A DNA stretch of 64,000 nt. It comes from Vibrio sp. RE88 (GTDB lineage: Bacteria; Pseudomonadota; Gammaproteobacteria; Enterobacterales; Vibrionaceae). The notes beneath the pieces are model-generated. The model made no database searches and was not told the origin of the DNA. It saw nothing but the letters and a program-made list of their open reading frames with translations. The translations under genes and the position numbers were made by a program. Positions 63,142 to 64,000 of the stretch are shown here, piece by piece; position 1 is the stretch's first letter; each line of letters begins with the position of its first letter. The stretch lies in NCBI RefSeq assembly GCF_013113835.1, contig NZ_VTYQ01000010.1, positions 1 through 64,000 on the forward strand. The letters run 5' to 3'.

Positions 63142-64000
63142 TTAGTTATTGCTGTGTAGCTCAGAGTTCAGCTCTACTGCAGTTTTGTTCGCTAGACATT
63201 CAATCTGACCAGTCACTGAGTTGCGACGGAACAGTAAATCAGACACGCCAGCTAGGTCGCGAGCTTTCACCACTTCCACTTCGTTGCCTTCTGAATCCAG
63301 CATACGAACCTTAGCACCCGCAGTGACATACAGACCAGACTCAACAGTACAACGATCACCCAGTGGGAAACCAAGGCCTGCGTTTGCGCCTAGCAGTGAA
63401 CTTTCACCGATAGAAACGACAACTGAACCACCACCAGATAGCGTACCCATGATTGAAGCACCACCACCAATATCAGAGCCGTTACCAACCACAACACCAG
63501 CAGAGATACGGCCTTCAACCATGCTCACACCCGTTGTACCCGCGTTAAAGTTGATGAAACCTTCATGCATAACGGTTGTGCCTTCGCCAACATGAGCGCC
63601 AAGGCGAACGCGTGAAGTATCAGCGATACGCACACCAGCAGGTACCACGTAATCAACCATTTTAGGGAACTTATCGACACAATCGACAGATAGGTTACGG
63701 CCTGCTAGGCGTGCTTCAATTTGGCGTTCAGCCAGTTCTGGCAGATCGATAGGGCCTTCGTTAGTCCAAGCAATGTTGTGCAATAGACCAAAGATACCAT
63801 CAAGCACAGTACCGTGAGGTTGAACTAGGCGGTTAGAGATAAGTTGAAGCTTTAGGAAGCCTTCAGCAACAGAAGCTGGCTTCTCATCTGCTGCAAGAAC
63901 AACAAGTACTAGCGGTTGTGAAGACTCCGCGGCTTTAGCTGCAAATGAGGCGTTTGCAGCATCACCGTTTGCTTCGAATGCACCGGCAAGTTCAGCACTT
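63142..64000 (-). CDS. dapD: Tetrahydrodipicolinate N-succinyltransferase DapD, 5' cut by window
   Basis: Succinylates tetrahydrodipicolinate in the lysine/diaminopimelate pathway. The frame runs open from 64000 to the stop at 63142; 286 codons including the stop are visible, and the usual product of this branch is about 340 aa, so the N-terminus lies outside. An internal GTG (63807) is the first apparent start in a simple search but conserved sequence (LISNRLVQPHGTVLDGIFG) continues through it. Left-handed beta-helix hexapeptide repeats fill the region about 80-180 from that point (VRLGAHVGEGTTVMHEGFIN, GRISAGVVVGNGSDIGGGAS). Confidence 0.94.
   Translation of the reverse strand, partial: SAELAGAFEANGDAANASFAAKAAESSQPLVLVVLAADEKPASVAEGFLKLQLISNRLVQPHGTVLDGIFGLLHNIAWTNEGPIDLPELAERQIEARLAGRNLSVDCVDKFPKMVDYVVPAGVRIADTSRVRLGAHVGEGTTVMHEGFINFNAGTTGVSMVEGRISAGVVVGNGSDIGGGASIMGTLSGGGSVVVSIGESSLLGANAGLGFPLGDRCTVESGLYVTAGAKVRMLDSEGNEVEVVKARDLAGVSDLLFRRNSVTGQIECLANKTAVELNSELHSNN

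Overview
The window reads as a chromosomal segment of a Vibrio or close relative (Vibrionaceae, Gammaproteobacteria). Evidence: the block suhB-trmJ-iscRSUA-hscBA-fdx-iscX-pepB-ndk, a second-type EF-G outside the str operon, an NnrS/dapD pair, and proteins close in length and motifs to Escherichia coli orthologues but with Vibrio-like sequence. The species cannot be fixed from the sequence alone. No insertion sequence, prophage, CRISPR array or integron repeat was seen.

Layout. (1) 1-12.4 kb, housekeeping: a 5'-cut tRNA-Trp, suhB (minus), trmJ, the complete isc Fe-S assembly operon with two abutting IscR operators, pepB, ndk and an EF-G paralogue. (2) 12.4-17.2 kb: two LysR regulators around a small DUF1127 gene, a long-chain acyl-CoA synthetase and an AraC regulator. 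(3) 17.6-28.4 kb: a Tad/Flp pilus locus with two Flp pilins (one too short for simple ORF calling), prepilin peptidase, an unnamed AAA ATPase, RcpC, RcpA secretin, a small lipoprotein, TadZ, TadA, TadB, TadC and TadD. No TadE/F/G minor pilin genes are present. (4) 28.4-31.7 kb: ChrA transporter, LysR regulator, PAP2-type membrane phosphatase. (5) 31.7-56.0 kb: a large galactoside-use region: melR/melA/melB, a secreted (alpha/alpha)6-type glycosidase, a YgjK-type GH63 enzyme, an MBL lipoprotein with its TetR regulator, a YgjI-type transporter, ebgC/ebgA/ebgR, galETKM, galR and ygjH. (6) 56.0-61.7 kb: an outer-membrane barrel protein, a GGCT-fold protein, a fructose/mannose-type PTS EIIABC, an AraC regulator, and an EIIB plus an HPr-like/EIIA protein. 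(7) 61.8-64.0 kb: NnrS and the 3' part of dapD.

How it works together. Alpha-galactosides enter by MelB and are cut by MelA; beta-galactosides are cut by EbgA/EbgC; the galactose released goes through the mutarotase GalM and the Leloir enzymes GalK, GalT and GalE. The gene order ygjK...ygjI-ebgC-ebgA-ebgR...ygjH matches E. coli, but with galETKM-galR inserted between ebgR and ygjH and three unrelated genes inserted between ygjI and ygjK. A shared AGTAAA(A)-TTTTACT palindrome lies before ygjK, ebgA and ygjH, with a partial copy before ebgR, which suggests one EbgR regulon. GalR-type operators lie before galE and, more weakly, before ebgA and ygjH/galR. The best candidates for undescribed biology are the Tad-associated AAA ATPase, the secreted glycosidase next to melB, the EbgR-like regulon, an IscR-like operator upstream of trmJ, and an HPr-like domain without its phosphorylatable histidine fused to an EIIA.
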